From: Gallibacterium anatis DSM 16844 = F 149
GTDB taxonomy: Bacteria; Pseudomonadota; Gammaproteobacteria; Enterobacterales; Pasteurellaceae
DNA: 64,000 nucleotides
Assembly (NCBI RefSeq): GCF_000379785.1
Contig: NZ_KB903668.1
Location: 32,266 to 96,265, forward strand
Direction: 5' to 3'
Positions 29,752-39,301 of the stretch are shown one piece after another. Numbering within the stretch: the first letter of the stretch is position 1; every line of letters starts with the position of its first letter. Under the pieces are notes generated by a model. It made no database searches. It was given only the letters and a program-made list of their open reading frames with translations, and was not told the DNA's origin. The position numbers and the translations under genes were made by a program.

Positions 29752-29875
29752 TATTTAAGGCAAATAACGATGTTTCAATTCACAGAACAACACCAACAGC
29801 GTTGCTCTCTGAATTCAAATTAAAAATACTCTATCCGCCGTCAATGGCGGAATTTAAACCATTTAGGAGTTTTTG

Positions 29876-31177
29876 ATGACTATGAAAATTCAATTATCCT
29901 CACAGCCGGCAGCTGAAGTTTGGGGAGAAAATGCATTAATCTCATTTCAAAACGATCAAACCATTATTCACATCACTGAAAAACAGAACATTAACGATAT
30001 CCAAAAAGCGGCTCGTAAATTACGTAACCAAAATTTCAAAGAGGTAAAATTAATTGGCGATAACTGGCAATTAGAACATTGCTGGGCATTCTATCAAGGA
30101 TTTTATACTGCAAAACAAAACTTCTCTATTGAATTTCCTTGTTTAGCTGAAGATGATGAAGCGGAGCTTTATGAACGTATTCGTTGTAGCGATTTTATTC
30201 GTGAAATCATCAATTTACCTGCAGAAATCATCACTCCAACTGAATTGGCAAGCAGAGCAGCAAAATTTATTAGTGAACAAGCAGATAATTATGCCGTAAA
30301 AGGTTGTGTTAGTTATCACATTATTAGTCGTGAAGAACTGAAAGAACGTGGTTACAATGGTATTTGGGAAGTTGGTAAAGGTTCTCATAATAAACCGGCG
30401 ATGCTGCAATTAGATTTCAATCCTAGCGGTAACCCTGATGAACCGGTGTTCGCTTGTTTGGTCGGTAAAGGGATTACTTTCGATTCCGGCGGTTACAGCA
30501 TCAAACCGAGCAACAGTATGGACTCTATGCGTTCGGATATGGGCGGCGCAGCACTATTAACCGGTGCGCTCGGTTTTGCCATTGCGCGTGGATTAACTAA
30601 ACGCGTAAAACTTTATTTATGCTGTGCTGAAAATTTGGTCAGCAGCAAGGCTTATAAATTAGGCGATATTATCAAATATCGTAACGGTGTCAGTGTTGAA
30701 GTCTTGAATACCGATGCTGAGGGACGCTTAGTGTTAGCTGATGGTTTGATTGAAGCTTCTGCACAAAAACCGGATATTATCATTGATTGCGCAACCTTGA
30801 CTGGTGCTGCCAAAGTAGCTGTCGGCAATGACTATCACTCCGTACTCTCAATGGATGAACAGTTAGTTTCTGCACTTTTCAATTCAGCTAAAGAAGAAAA
30901 CGAACCATTCTGGCGTTTGCCATTTGAGCCGTTTCATCGAGATCAAATCAGTTCATCTTTTGCCGATATTTCTAATACAGCGAGTGTAAATACACCAGCA
31001 GGTGCAAGCACCGCAACTGCATTTTTATCTCACTTTGTTGAAAATTATCAGCAAAATTGGTTACATATCGACTGTTCTGCGACTTTCCGTAAAGCAGCAA
31101 GCCCATTATGGTCGGTCGGCGCAACCGGAATCGGAATGAAAACTTTAGCTAACTTATTAATTTCATTTGAAAAATAG
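29876..31177 (+). CDS. pepB: Peptidase B (M17 leucyl aminopeptidase family)
   Basis: PepB is a cytosolic dimetal aminopeptidase with broad specificity. Metal-binding and catalytic blocks are [26 protein letters not shown] and the family signature [14 protein letters not shown]. It aligns from memory with E. coli PepB throughout ([21 protein letters not shown]). ATG at 29876 is chosen: AGGAG lies 6 bases upstream, whereas the TTG at 29873 is less likely. This gives 433 residues. In many enterobacteria pepB follows iscX; no isc genes are present here. Confidence 0.96.
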   Translation: MTMKIQLSSQPAAEVWGENALISFQNDQTIIHITEKQNINDIQKAARKLRNQNFKEVKLIGDNWQLEHCWAFYQGFYTAKQNFSIEFPCLAEDDEAELYERIRCSDFIREIINLPAEIITPTELASRAAKFISEQADNYAVKGCVSYHIISREELKERGYNGIWEVGKGSHNKPAMLQLDFNPSGNPDEPVFACLVGKGITFDSGGYSIKPSNSMDSMRSDMGGAALLTGALGFAIARGLTKRVKLYLCCAENLVSSKAYKLGDIIKYRNGVSVEVLNTDAEGRLVLADGLIEASAQKPDIIIDCATLTGAAKVAVGNDYHSVLSMDEQLVSALFNSAKEENEPFWRLPFEPFHRDQISSSFADISNTASVNTPAGASTATAFLSHFVENYQQNWLHIDCSATFRKAASPLWSVGATGIGMKTLANLLISFEK

Positions 31178-31186
31178 GAAATCTTT

Positions 31187-31606
31187 ATGGCATTAGAACG
31201 TACACTCGCAATTATTAAACCGGATATTATCGAACGCCACTTAATCGGAGCGATTATTTCGCGTTTGGAGCAGGCTCAATTTTCCATTGTGGCAATGAAA
31301 ATGGTTCATCTAAATCAACAGCAAGCCGCCGGTTTCTATGCTGAACACGAAGGCAAGCCGTTTTTTGCAAATTTAATTGCCTTTATGACCTCTACTCCGG
31401 TAGTCGTTCTAGTGTTGGAAAAAGAGAATGCCATTGCGGACTATCGTGCCTTAATGGGGAAAACCAATCCGGCTGAAGCCAATATGGGTACGCTACGCCG
31501 TGATTTTGCTTTAGATGGTAGTCGCAACAGCGTTCACGGCTCAGATTCCAGCCAATCAGCAGAAAGAGAAATTGCCTATTTCTTTACTTCAAATGAACTG
31601 TTTTAA
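31187..31606 (+). CDS. ndk: Nucleoside diphosphate kinase
   Basis: Ndk balances nucleoside triphosphates through a phosphohistidine intermediate. The active-site histidine is in the signature NSVHGSDS. The N-terminal [10 protein letters not shown] and the [19 protein letters not shown] block are typical. It has 139 residues and lies 9 bases after pepB, so the two are likely cotranscribed. Confidence 0.97.
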   Translation: MALERTLAIIKPDIIERHLIGAIISRLEQAQFSIVAMKMVHLNQQQAAGFYAEHEGKPFFANLIAFMTSTPVVVLVLEKENAIADYRALMGKTNPAEANMGTLRRDFALDGSRNSVHGSDSSQSAEREIAYFFTSNELF

Positions 31607-31610
31607 CCAT

Positions 31611-31640
31611 AAAAAATGCGTGAGCTGTAGCTCACGCATT
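31611..31640. terminator. Terminator between convergent ndk and ychF
   Basis: AATGCGTGAGC (31615-31625), a TGTA loop and GCTCACGCATT (31630-31640) form a perfect 11-bp stem. An A run at 31611-31616 becomes the U run when read from ychF on the minus strand. Confidence 0.85.
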
Positions 31641-31666
31641 CTGTTCATTTAAATATATTCCAAGCG

Positions 31667-32758
31667 TTACACATTAAATCTGAAGTGCATTACATCGCCG
31701 TCCTGAACGATATAATCTTTTCCTTCCAAACGCCATTTGCCGGCTTCTTTTGCTCCATTTTCACCTTTATACTGCACGAAATCATCATAACTGATCACTT
31801 CTGCACGAATAAAGCCGCGTTCAAAATCGGTGTGAATCACTGCCGCTGCTTTTGGTGCGGTGGCACCGACCGATACTGTCCAAGCACGCACTTCTTTAAC
31901 ACCGGCAGTAAAATAAGTTTGTAAATTCAATAACTTATAACCTGCGCGAATCACTCGGTTTAATCCCGGTTCTTCCAAGCCAAGTTCTTGTAGGAATTCG
32001 ATTTTTTCATCATCTTCCAATTCAGCAATTTCCGCCTCAATCGCCGCACAGACCGGCACCACTACTGCGCCCTCTTTTTCGGCAATTTCACGCACACGAT
32101 CAAGATAAGGGTTATTTTCAAAACCATCTTCATTGACATTGGCAATATACATTGTCGGTTTCAAAGTTAAAAAGTTATAACTTTTAATCGCTTGCAACTC
32201 TTCCGCATCCAAGCCGATAGAACGTAACATTCCGGCATTTTCAAGCACCGGCAAGCATTTTTCCATCACCGATAACTCGAATTTTGCTTCTTTATCGCCG
32301 CCTTTAGCACGTTTTTGCAAACGCAAAATGGCTTTTTCACAGCTTTCTAAATCTGCCAATGCCAATTCGGTATTAATGACTTCAATATCATCTGCCGGAT
32401 CAATTTTCCCTGAAACGTGCACAATATCATTGTTTTCAAAACAACGTACAACGTGTCCAATCGCATCGGTTTCTCGAATATTGGCCAAGAATTTATTGCC
32501 CAAGCCTTCCCCGTTAGAAGCGCCTTTTACCAAACCGGCAATATCAACAAACTCCATCGTGGTCGGCAACACACGCTGAGGGTTCACAATTTTTGCCAAC
32601 TCATCCAAACGCGGATCAGGCATCGGCACCACGCCGGTATTCGGCTCAATCGTACAGAACGGATAGTTTGCCGCTTCAATTCCCGCTTTCGTCAATGCAT
32701 TAAACAATGTTGATTTACCCACATTCGGTAAACCGACAATTCCACACTTAAATCCCAT
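31667..32758 (-). CDS. ychF: Redox-regulated P-loop NTPase YchF/EngD
   Basis: YchF is an Obg-family NTPase that prefers ATP and associates with ribosomes. [12 protein letters not shown] is the P-loop, [17 protein letters not shown] is G3, and the altered G4 element is NVNED. The C-terminal TGS domain contains [19 protein letters not shown]. At 363 residues it is standard. It is immediately downstream of pth, a pairing conserved widely in bacteria. Confidence 0.97.
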   Translation of the reverse strand: MGFKCGIVGLPNVGKSTLFNALTKAGIEAANYPFCTIEPNTGVVPMPDPRLDELAKIVNPQRVLPTTMEFVDIAGLVKGASNGEGLGNKFLANIRETDAIGHVVRCFENNDIVHVSGKIDPADDIEVINTELALADLESCEKAILRLQKRAKGGDKEAKFELSVMEKCLPVLENAGMLRSIGLDAEELQAIKSYNFLTLKPTMYIANVNEDGFENNPYLDRVREIAEKEGAVVVPVCAAIEAEIAELEDDEKIEFLQELGLEEPGLNRVIRAGYKLLNLQTYFTAGVKEVRAWTVSVGATAPKAAAVIHTDFERGFIRAEVISYDDFVQYKGENGAKEAGKWRLEGKDYIVQDGDVMHFRFNV

Positions 32759-32767
32759 AATTTATCC

Positions 32768-33355
32768 TTATTCAGCTCGGAAGCCATTCAAGCGATTCAT
32801 CGCTTTTTCGACTCCATCTTTAATTAAAATATCAATACAACTTTCTGCTTCATCCAACGCTTTATCAATTAAGCGTTGATCCTGCGGAGCCGGTTTGCTC
32901 AACACATAACTCGCCACCAAATTTTTATCGCCGGGATGCCCGATACCGACACGAAGGCGGTAAAAGTTTTTGTTATTCGCCAACTGCGCAATAATATCTT
33001 TCAAACCGTTATGACCGCCGTGTCCGCCGCCCAGTTTTAACTTCACGCTGCCGGGCGGTAAATCCAACTCATCGTGAATCACCAGAATTTCTTCCGGCAA
33101 AATACGATAAAAATTCGCCAATGCACCGACTGATTTTCCACTTAAATTCATAAAAGTGGTCGGCACCAACAAGCGAATATCTTTGCCCGAAATGGTTGCC
33201 ATTGCGGTTTCGCCGAAAAATTTATTCTCCTCTTTCAGGCTGACATTAAAACGGCGTGCCAAACGGGCAATCATCCATTCACCGGCATTATGCCGCGTAT
33301 CTTCGTATTTACTGCCCGGATTACCCAACCCTACAATTAATTTTATTTTTGCCAC
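32768..33355 (-). CDS. pth: Peptidyl-tRNA hydrolase
   Basis: Pth recycles peptidyl-tRNAs released from ribosomes. Catalytic and substrate residues are in [20 protein letters not shown] (catalytic His), [12 protein letters not shown] and [34 protein letters not shown] start at 33355 is preferred: AGGATAAG lies at proper spacing and the protein then starts [14 protein letters not shown] as in relatives, with 195 residues. The ATG at 33397 adds an unrelated N-terminal stretch. Confidence 0.95.
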   Translation of the reverse strand: MAKIKLIVGLGNPGSKYEDTRHNAGEWMIARLARRFNVSLKEENKFFGETAMATISGKDIRLLVPTTFMNLSGKSVGALANFYRILPEEILVIHDELDLPPGSVKLKLGGGHGGHNGLKDIIAQLANNKNFYRLRVGIGHPGDKNLVASYVLSKPAPQDQRLIDKALDEAESCIDILIKDGVEKAMNRLNGFRAE

Positions 33356-33421
33356 AATTCTTATCCTGTCGCTAAAATGGGCTGCTATTTTATGCAAAAA
33401 CCCCTTTTTCTACAATCACAA

Positions 33422-34366
33422 TCACGATTCATCACTTATCGGACGCAATGAAATTTCTCCAATAGAAAAACTAAGTTGTTGATTGTCTTCTGTATTCAAC
33501 AACAATTCTCCTTTGGCATTTATGCCTTGCTCAATTCCGATAATTGATTGATTTTCCAGTAATAATTTTACTTTCTTTTGATAAAACGCATCATATTGTC
33601 GCCATTGAGAAATAAAAGCCGATAACCCCTGCTGTTCAAACAAAGTTAATGCCTGCGCTAAATGCTGAATTAGTTTAACAATCAATAAGTTACGATTGAT
33701 ATTCTGCTGCTCGCTCACCATTGTAATCGGTTGATCCACGACAATTTTTTTCGGCAAATTGACATTTAAGCCTAAACCGATAACCACCTGATTTTGTGCT
33801 AAATGCGGATTATGCTTCATCTCAATCAAAATTCCGCCCAACTTTTTGCCGTTTAACCAAATATCATTCGGCCATTTTAACTGAACTGAATGTAAGTTAA
33901 GCTCGGTCAATGCTTGGGCTACCGCCATTCCAACCGCTAAACTCAAGCCGGAGATATCACAATTTGTTGAAAAAATGCGGTAATAACTCATTATCACCTG
34001 CCCGGCAAACGGCGATACCCATTGACGCCCACGCCGCCCACGTCCGGCAAATTGATATTCCGCCAAGCAAACACTGTTATTCGATAATTTAGATAAATTG
34101 TTTAATAAATATTGATTGGTAGAATCAATCACAGGTTGGATAAGCAACTGTTGGTGCGGCAAATTTTTTGTTAAAAACTCACTGTCCAGCACCTCTGCCG
34201 AAGCTAGCCAATAACAACCGTCCGCTTCACAACAAATTTCTATTCCTTGTTGATCCAATTGCTGCAAATCTTCCGCAAGTTGTTGTTTTGTTACGGATAA
34301 TTCTTGGCAAAGATCAGTATAAAAATGTTTTTTACCATCTGATAATGCGGACAATAACGCAATCAT
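33422..34366 (-). CDS. birA: Biotin-protein ligase / biotin operon repressor
   Basis: BirA activates biotin to biotinyl-AMP, transfers it to the acetyl-CoA carboxylase carrier protein and represses biotin genes. The N-terminal winged helix (residues about 1-60) is present, so it is the bifunctional type. Catalytic motifs are the GRGRRGRQW loop and KWPNDIWLNGKKLGGILIE. The start at 34366 is preferred because GGAAGG lies 7 bases upstream; the ATG at 34381 has no ribosome-binding site. It is divergent from ratA. Confidence 0.95.
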   Translation of the reverse strand: MIALLSALSDGKKHFYTDLCQELSVTKQQLAEDLQQLDQQGIEICCEADGCYWLASAEVLDSEFLTKNLPHQQLLIQPVIDSTNQYLLNNLSKLSNNSVCLAEYQFAGRGRRGRQWVSPFAGQVIMSYYRIFSTNCDISGLSLAVGMAVAQALTELNLHSVQLKWPNDIWLNGKKLGGILIEMKHNPHLAQNQVVIGLGLNVNLPKKIVVDQPITMVSEQQNINRNLLIVKLIQHLAQALTLFEQQGLSAFISQWRQYDAFYQKKVKLLLENQSIIGIEQGINAKGELLLNTEDNQQLSFSIGEISLRPISDES

Positions 34367-34490
34367 TCCTTTTCCTTCCAATGCAAAATGGCGACAAAAC
34401 CCGTATAATACACCGCATTTGTCTTTATCTCTATCGCTTATGTCATTAGATAAATCGCTATGCTGCGATAACCTCTACTAAGGAAAACGA

Positions 34491-34925
34491 ATGAATCGTG
34501 TATCTCAAACAATGTTAGTGCCGCACAGTGCCGAACAGATGTATCAGCTTGTGAATAATTATCAACGTTATCCTGAATTTTTACCCGGCTGTATTTCAGG
34601 CAAAACCTTACATCAACAAGGCAATGAATTGGATGCGGAACTGATTGTCAGCAAAGCCGGCATTCGTTTAGCCTTTACCACGCATAACACAATGCAACCG
34701 AATCAGTCGATACAAATGAAATTAGTGGAAGGTCCATTTAAACATTTAAAAGGAGAATGGCGTTTCCTTGAATTGGATGAATACAGCTCGCAAATCAGCC
34801 TGCAATTACAATTTTCTTTTTCTAATGCATTAGTGGAAAAAATGTTCGGTAAAATTTTTCAACAACTCACTTCACAAATGGTGCAAGCCTTCAAACAACG
34901 TGCAAAGGAGATCTATCGTGTCTAA
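34491..34925 (+). CDS. ratA: RatA/START-domain protein (ribosome association or ubiquinone-binding)
   Basis: This 144-residue protein of the RatA/Coq10 START-like family has the family start (SQTMLVPHSAEQMYQLVNNYQRYPEFLPGC) and EGPFKHLKGEWRF. E. coli RatA was reported to block 70S ribosome formation, while homologues bind ubiquinone, so the role is open. The stop codon overlaps the ratB start by 8 bases. Confidence 0.9.
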   Translation: MNRVSQTMLVPHSAEQMYQLVNNYQRYPEFLPGCISGKTLHQQGNELDAELIVSKAGIRLAFTTHNTMQPNQSIQMKLVEGPFKHLKGEWRFLELDEYSSQISLQLQFSFSNALVEKMFGKIFQQLTSQMVQAFKQRAKEIYRV

Positions 34926-35232
34926 CATTAATGTAGAAATTGCTTATGCTTTACCCGATCACCATTTTTTAAAAAAAATTCAAGTCACCGCAGGCAGCAA
35001 TTTGCAAGCTGCGATTTTGCAATCAGGTGTTTTACAGATCTATCACGATATTGATCTTCGTAACAATAAAGTCGGTATCTTCGGGCGTTTAGCCAAGTTA
35101 ACCGATATCGTACAGGAGGGAGATCGGATAGAGATCTATCGTCCTTTATTGGCTGATCCGAAAGAGATCCGCCGCAAACGTGCTGCCGAACAAGCCGCAC
35201 AGCAACAAGCCAAAAAAGCACAAACAAAATAA
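34918..35232 (+). CDS. ratB: RnfH/RatB family protein
   Basis: This 104-residue ubiquitin-like-fold protein of the RnfH family carries NINVEIAYALPDHH, VGIFGRLAKLTDIVQEGDRIEIYRPLLADPKEIRRKRA and a basic C-terminal tail. The GTG at 34918 is chosen because AAGGAG stands just ahead of it, inside the ratA end. The GTG at 34900 lacks this. Some species place rnfH in the rnf operon; here it is paired with ratA instead. Confidence 0.9.
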   Translation: MSNINVEIAYALPDHHFLKKIQVTAGSNLQAAILQSGVLQIYHDIDLRNNKVGIFGRLAKLTDIVQEGDRIEIYRPLLADPKEIRRKRAAEQAAQQQAKKAQTK

Positions 35233-35246
35233 TTAGGAATGCCGTT

Positions 35247-36452
35247 ATGACACACGCTTTTTGTTTACCCACAACCATTAATGCCGAAACTTTTCTCCGT
35301 GATTATTGGCAGAAAAAACCGCTTTTAATCCGTCAAGGTTTGCCGCAAATCATCGGAATGTTTGAACCGCAAGATATTATCGAATTGGCACAAGATCCGG
35401 ATGCCACCGCGCGTCTTATCCGCACCGATATGGTACAGAATCAAGCGCAATGGCAACTGAAAACCAGTCCGCTATCAGCACAAGATTTTAGCAATCTGCC
35501 GGAGAAATGGTCGGTATTAGTGCAAAATTTGGAACAGTGGTCTCCGGAATTAGGCAAATTATGGCAGGCTTTCGCTTTTATTCCTCAATGGCAACGGGAT
35601 GATATTATGGTTTCATTCGCGCCAAAAGGCGGTTCAGTCGGCAAACATTATGATGAATATGATGTTTTTCTGGTGCAAGGCTATGGTGAACGCCGTTGGC
35701 AACTGGGTAAATGGTGTGATCCTTCGACCGAATTTAAAGCCAATCAACCGATTCGCATTTTTGATGATATGGGTGAGTTAATTTTTGATGAAGTGCTACA
35801 ACCCGGTGATGTGCTTTATGTGCCTTCTCGCCTTTCTCATTACGGTGTTGCCGAAAGTGATTGTTTAACTTTTTCGTTCGGTTTGCGTTATCCGAATGCG
35901 GCTGATTTGCTGGAAAATTTGTGCAAAACGATCGAACACCACAGTGAGCAAATCAATAGCAGTGAATTTGCCATCCCTTTCCGGTTATCGCCACAACCGC
36001 AACCGAACGGTCAATTAAACAGTGCTTCCGTTGCTGATTTTAAACAGCATTTGCTGGATTTATTGGCTAATTCAAACCAATTTGATGCCTTATTACAACA
36101 GGCTGTAGCACAAACCGTCAGCGCGCGCCGTTATGAATTGTTACCGACCGAAGCGGAGTATTATCCTGATGAACTGCTCGAAATGTTGCAAGCCGGTGAC
36201 AGACTCAGTCAAGATGCGAACTGCAAAATTATCTATACCGATAACGGCAATATTTTCATTAATGGCGAATGGATTGATGAATTAAGCGAAGTGGAGCAAG
36301 CTCTTTTGGCAGATTTTGCTAATGGTAAATCCGTTGATTGGCAACATTTACAACAGTTTGCGGATCACATTTCGCTCGATTTGTTATTAGACAGTCTATG
36401 TGATTGGCTCGACAACGGCTGGCTGCTAGTAGAGAGTGCAGATGATATTTAG
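35247..36452 (+). CDS. roxA: Ribosomal protein uL16 arginine hydroxylase (JmjC/cupin)
   Basis: RoxA (YcfD) is a 2-oxoglutarate/Fe(II) oxygenase that hydroxylates an arginine of ribosomal protein L16. The 401-residue length, the JmjC core and the iron motif H-x-D in [13 protein letters not shown] are visible, with the distal histidine in [15 protein letters not shown]-terminal winged-helix region is also typical. It lies 14 bases after ratB. Its end overlaps the start of xseA. Confidence 0.9.
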   Translation: MTHAFCLPTTINAETFLRDYWQKKPLLIRQGLPQIIGMFEPQDIIELAQDPDATARLIRTDMVQNQAQWQLKTSPLSAQDFSNLPEKWSVLVQNLEQWSPELGKLWQAFAFIPQWQRDDIMVSFAPKGGSVGKHYDEYDVFLVQGYGERRWQLGKWCDPSTEFKANQPIRIFDDMGELIFDEVLQPGDVLYVPSRLSHYGVAESDCLTFSFGLRYPNAADLLENLCKTIEHHSEQINSSEFAIPFRLSPQPQPNGQLNSASVADFKQHLLDLLANSNQFDALLQQAVAQTVSARRYELLPTEAEYYPDELLEMLQAGDRLSQDANCKIIYTDNGNIFINGEWIDELSEVEQALLADFANGKSVDWQHLQQFADHISLDLLLDSLCDWLDNGWLLVESADDI

Positions 36453-37809
36453 TCACGAAAGCCGCCCAACAATTTATTCTATTAGCCAATTAAATCGCCT
36501 TGCCAAAGAAATCTTGGAACAAGAGTTAGGAAGCCTATGGTTGAGCGGTGAGATTTCTAATTTTACACAGCCGGTTTCCGGGCATTGGTATTTTACCCTG
36601 AAAGATAAAAATGCTCAGGTACGTGCGGCGATGTTTCGTATGCGTAATTTACGGGTTAATTTTAAACCGCAAAACGGAATGCAGGTTGTCGTGCGTGCCA
36701 ATATTAGTTTGTATGAACCGCGTGGCGATTATCAGATCATTGTGGAAAGTATGCAGCCCGCCGGCGAAGGCTTGTTACAACAGCAATTTGAACAGTTAAA
36801 AATGAAACTGGCAGCTGAAGGCTTATTCGCACAACAATATAAAAAAGAGATTCCGGCACATTGTCGAAAAATCGGGGTCATTACCTCCGCCAGCGGTGCG
36901 GCATTACACGATATTCTACAAATCTTACGCCGCCGAAATCCTGCACTTGAAGTGATTATTTATCCAACTTTAGTGCAAGGAAAAGAGGCTGCACAGGATA
37001 TTGTCGCCAGTATCGAAATCGCCAATAAGCGTCAAGAGTGTGATGTGTTAATTGTGGGGCGTGGCGGCGGTTCATTGGAAGATCTTTGGTGTTTTAACGA
37101 AGAAATTGTTGCCCGCGCCATTTTTGCCTCACAAATTCCAATTATCAGCGCTGTCGGTCACGAAACTGATGTCACCATTGCTGATTTTGTCGCTGATTTG
37201 CGTGCCTCAACGCCATCTGCTGCTGCCGAATTATTGAGCCGAGATCAAAAAGAACTCTGGCAAAAAATTGATTATCTACAACAACGTTTGGAAATTGCTT
37301 TTACTTATAAGTTGAACCGCTATTTGCAGCGGTTGGAACGTTTACAGTTACGATTAAAAAATCAACATCCGCAAGCCAGATTACAACTGCAACGGCAACA
37401 ATATTTCTATTTGCAACAGCGTTTAACACAGGCGATTGCCGATTATTTGCAACGCCGTCAGCAGTTACAAGCGTCATTATCACAACGGCTTTCTCAGTTA
37501 CCGTTAACCTTGCAAATTAAAACGCAACAAAGAACGCTCAATCATTGGCAAACTCGGTTACAGACTGCAATCAATACTTTTTTACAGCACCAACAACATA
37601 AATTAGCCAATCTCGGCGGCCGCTTGGATAATATCAGTCCGTTAAAAGTGTTACAGCGCGGTTATACCGTTACTACTTCGTTGGATACAAAACTGGTCAG
37701 CAGCATTAAACAGGTTACTATCGGACAAGAAATCGCCACTCGAACTGTTGATGGCAAATTGATCAGTCAAATTACTCGAATTGAACCATTAGCCGACAAA
37801 AAAATCTAA
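36442..37809 (+). CDS. xseA: Exodeoxyribonuclease VII large subunit
   Basis: XseA is the catalytic subunit of the single-strand exonuclease VII. The N-terminal OB fold has [20 protein letters not shown]. The catalytic region contains [30 protein letters not shown] and [29 protein letters not shown] long coiled coil follows. ATG at 36442 is chosen over the GTG at 36436 and gives 455 residues. It overlaps roxA by 11 bases; xseB is not adjacent. Confidence 0.96.
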   Translation: MIFSHESRPTIYSISQLNRLAKEILEQELGSLWLSGEISNFTQPVSGHWYFTLKDKNAQVRAAMFRMRNLRVNFKPQNGMQVVVRANISLYEPRGDYQIIVESMQPAGEGLLQQQFEQLKMKLAAEGLFAQQYKKEIPAHCRKIGVITSASGAALHDILQILRRRNPALEVIIYPTLVQGKEAAQDIVASIEIANKRQECDVLIVGRGGGSLEDLWCFNEEIVARAIFASQIPIISAVGHETDVTIADFVADLRASTPSAAAELLSRDQKELWQKIDYLQQRLEIAFTYKLNRYLQRLERLQLRLKNQHPQARLQLQRQQYFYLQQRLTQAIADYLQRRQQLQASLSQRLSQLPLTLQIKTQQRTLNHWQTRLQTAINTFLQHQQHKLANLGGRLDNISPLKVLQRGYTVTTSLDTKLVSSIKQVTIGQEIATRTVDGKLISQITRIEPLADKKI

Positions 37810-37844
37810 AGCAAAATAGCATTTCCGCCATCATAGGGAGCATT

Positions 37845-39017
37845 ATGACTAAAGCCTATTACCAAATCGCCCTGCTGTTTAATGCCAACAAGGTTTATGA
37901 TCGTGAAGTGATGGCGGGCATCGGTGAATATATCCAAACCTCTAAAACAGCTTGGAATGTCTTTCTGGAGGATGATTTTGTTCATCGTGAATTAAGTCTC
38001 GATCAACATCATTTGGACGGCATTATTGCAGATTTTGATAATCCGGAATTAGCACAAAAATTACAGCATTGTCCGGTGCCGGTGGTGGCGGTCGGCAGTT
38101 CCTATCAAAATCCTCAACATTATCCGTCCAATATTCCCTATATTGCCACAGATAACGATGCTATTCTGCAAGTCGCATTTGAACATTTACAACGTAAAGG
38201 TATCAATCATTTTGCTTTTTATGGCTTGCCCGATCCCGGCTTTCAACACTGGTCAAATGAACGTCGGATGGCTTTTGAGCGCATAATGCAACACAACAAC
38301 TACCAACCGGAAATCTATCTCGGACAAGAAACACATGCCGCGAATTGGCAGCAAGCGCAACAACAACTCAGTGAATGGATCACTGCTTTGCCGAAGCATA
38401 CCGGCATTATTGCCGTCACCGATGCACGTGCCAGACACCTGCTGCAAACCTGTGATCTGCTTGATATTCCGGTACCGGATCAACTTTGTATTATCGGGAT
38501 AGATAACGAAGAATTGATTCAGGCTTTTTCACGTGTTTCGCTCTCATCAGTCGTGCAAGGCACTAAAAATATGGGCTACCAAGCAGCAAAATTGTTACAC
38601 GCTCAGTTAGAAAATCGCCCGATTAAACAGTACCAATATTTAATTCCACCATTACGCATTGAAGCCCGCACCTCAACGGATTATCGCTCAATTCAAGATC
38701 CTTTAGTGATTCAGGCATTGCATTACATTCGTGTTAATGCTTGCTCCGGTATTAAAGTGGAACAGGTACTGGATTATGTTAAGGCTTCTCGTTCTAACCT
38801 CGAAAACCGTTTTCGTACTGAAACCGGTAAAACTATTCATCAAGTGTTGCACGATGAAAAAATGAACAAAGCCAAGCAGTTACTGACCGATACCGATATT
38901 GCTATCCAAGAAATTGCAGAAGTCTGCGGTTATCCTTCCGTTCAATATTTCTATTTCGTGTTTAAAAAAGAGTTTAACCAAACACCAAATGAATATAGAT
39001 TACAAAAATCGCATTAA
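37845..39017 (+). CDS. xylR: Xylose operon activator XylR (AraC type with LacI-like sensor)
   Basis: XylR binds D-xylose and activates xylose transport and metabolism genes. The N-terminal periplasmic-binding-protein-like domain (residues about 1-270) contains LLFNANKVYDREVMAGIGEY, HFAFYGLPDPG and GIIAVTDARARHLLQ. The C-terminal AraC domain (about 285-390) has the second helix-turn-helix IQEIAEVCGYPSVQYFYFVFKKEF. It matches E. coli XylR over its whole length from memory. No xylA, xylB or xylFGH lies nearby; it stands between xseA and nrfA. Confidence 0.93.
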   Translation: MTKAYYQIALLFNANKVYDREVMAGIGEYIQTSKTAWNVFLEDDFVHRELSLDQHHLDGIIADFDNPELAQKLQHCPVPVVAVGSSYQNPQHYPSNIPYIATDNDAILQVAFEHLQRKGINHFAFYGLPDPGFQHWSNERRMAFERIMQHNNYQPEIYLGQETHAANWQQAQQQLSEWITALPKHTGIIAVTDARARHLLQTCDLLDIPVPDQLCIIGIDNEELIQAFSRVSLSSVVQGTKNMGYQAAKLLHAQLENRPIKQYQYLIPPLRIEARTSTDYRSIQDPLVIQALHYIRVNACSGIKVEQVLDYVKASRSNLENRFRTETGKTIHQVLHDEKMNKAKQLLTDTDIAIQEIAEVCGYPSVQYFYFVFKKEFNQTPNEYRLQKSH

Positions 39018-39018
39018 A

Positions 39019-39034
39019 TACCTCTAAATGAGTA
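39019..39034. promoter_or_regulatory. NarP/NarL-type 7-2-7 site upstream of nrfA
   Basis: TACCTCT-AA-ATGAGTA matches both heptamers (TACYYMT and its inverted form AKRRGTA) with a 2-base spacer, the arrangement recognised by NarP. It begins 2 bases after the xylR stop, about 270 bases from the nrfA start. Confidence 0.55.
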
Positions 39035-39057
39035 GTAAAAATAAATTATATAACTTA

Positions 39058-39071
39058 TTGATTAATATCAC
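39058..39071. promoter_or_regulatory. Upstream FNR-like site at nrfA
   Basis: TTGATTAATATCAC matches TTGAT-N4-ATCAA at 9 of 10 positions. It lies between the two NarP-like sites. Confidence 0.45.
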
Positions 39072-39076
39072 CTTAT

Positions 39077-39092
39077 TAACTACAAATAGGTA
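39077..39092. promoter_or_regulatory. Second NarP-like site at nrfA
   Basis: TAACTAC-AA-ATAGGTA has a perfect inverted heptamer on the right and 5 of 7 matches on the left. It is 5 bases downstream of the upstream FNR-like site. Confidence 0.4.
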
Positions 39093-39139
39093 GTAATAAC
39101 AATTTTTCCTCTCTTTTTCGCACAATCGTGTAAAACTTT

Positions 39140-39184
39140 TTGATTAATCTCAAAAAAACGGTATAAAACCTTAGAAATTATAGT
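39140..39184 (+). promoter_or_regulatory. FNR-dependent promoter of nrfA
   Basis: TTGATTAATCTCAA (39140-39153) matches the FNR consensus at 9 of 10 positions. A TATAGT hexamer at 39179-39184 serves as a plausible -10. Transcription starting near 39190 would place the FNR site close to -42, as in class II activated promoters. This leaves a leader of about 110 bases before the GTG start of nrfA. Confidence 0.6.
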
Positions 39185-39301
39185 ATTATTTGATAGAGTA
39201 ACTTATGTTTACGACTTATTTTGTCTTGCTTTTTTCTGTATAAAGTATAGACAATCGTTAACTTTTTGTTATGTGAATAACTTTATGTTGGGGTAATTAT
39301 C

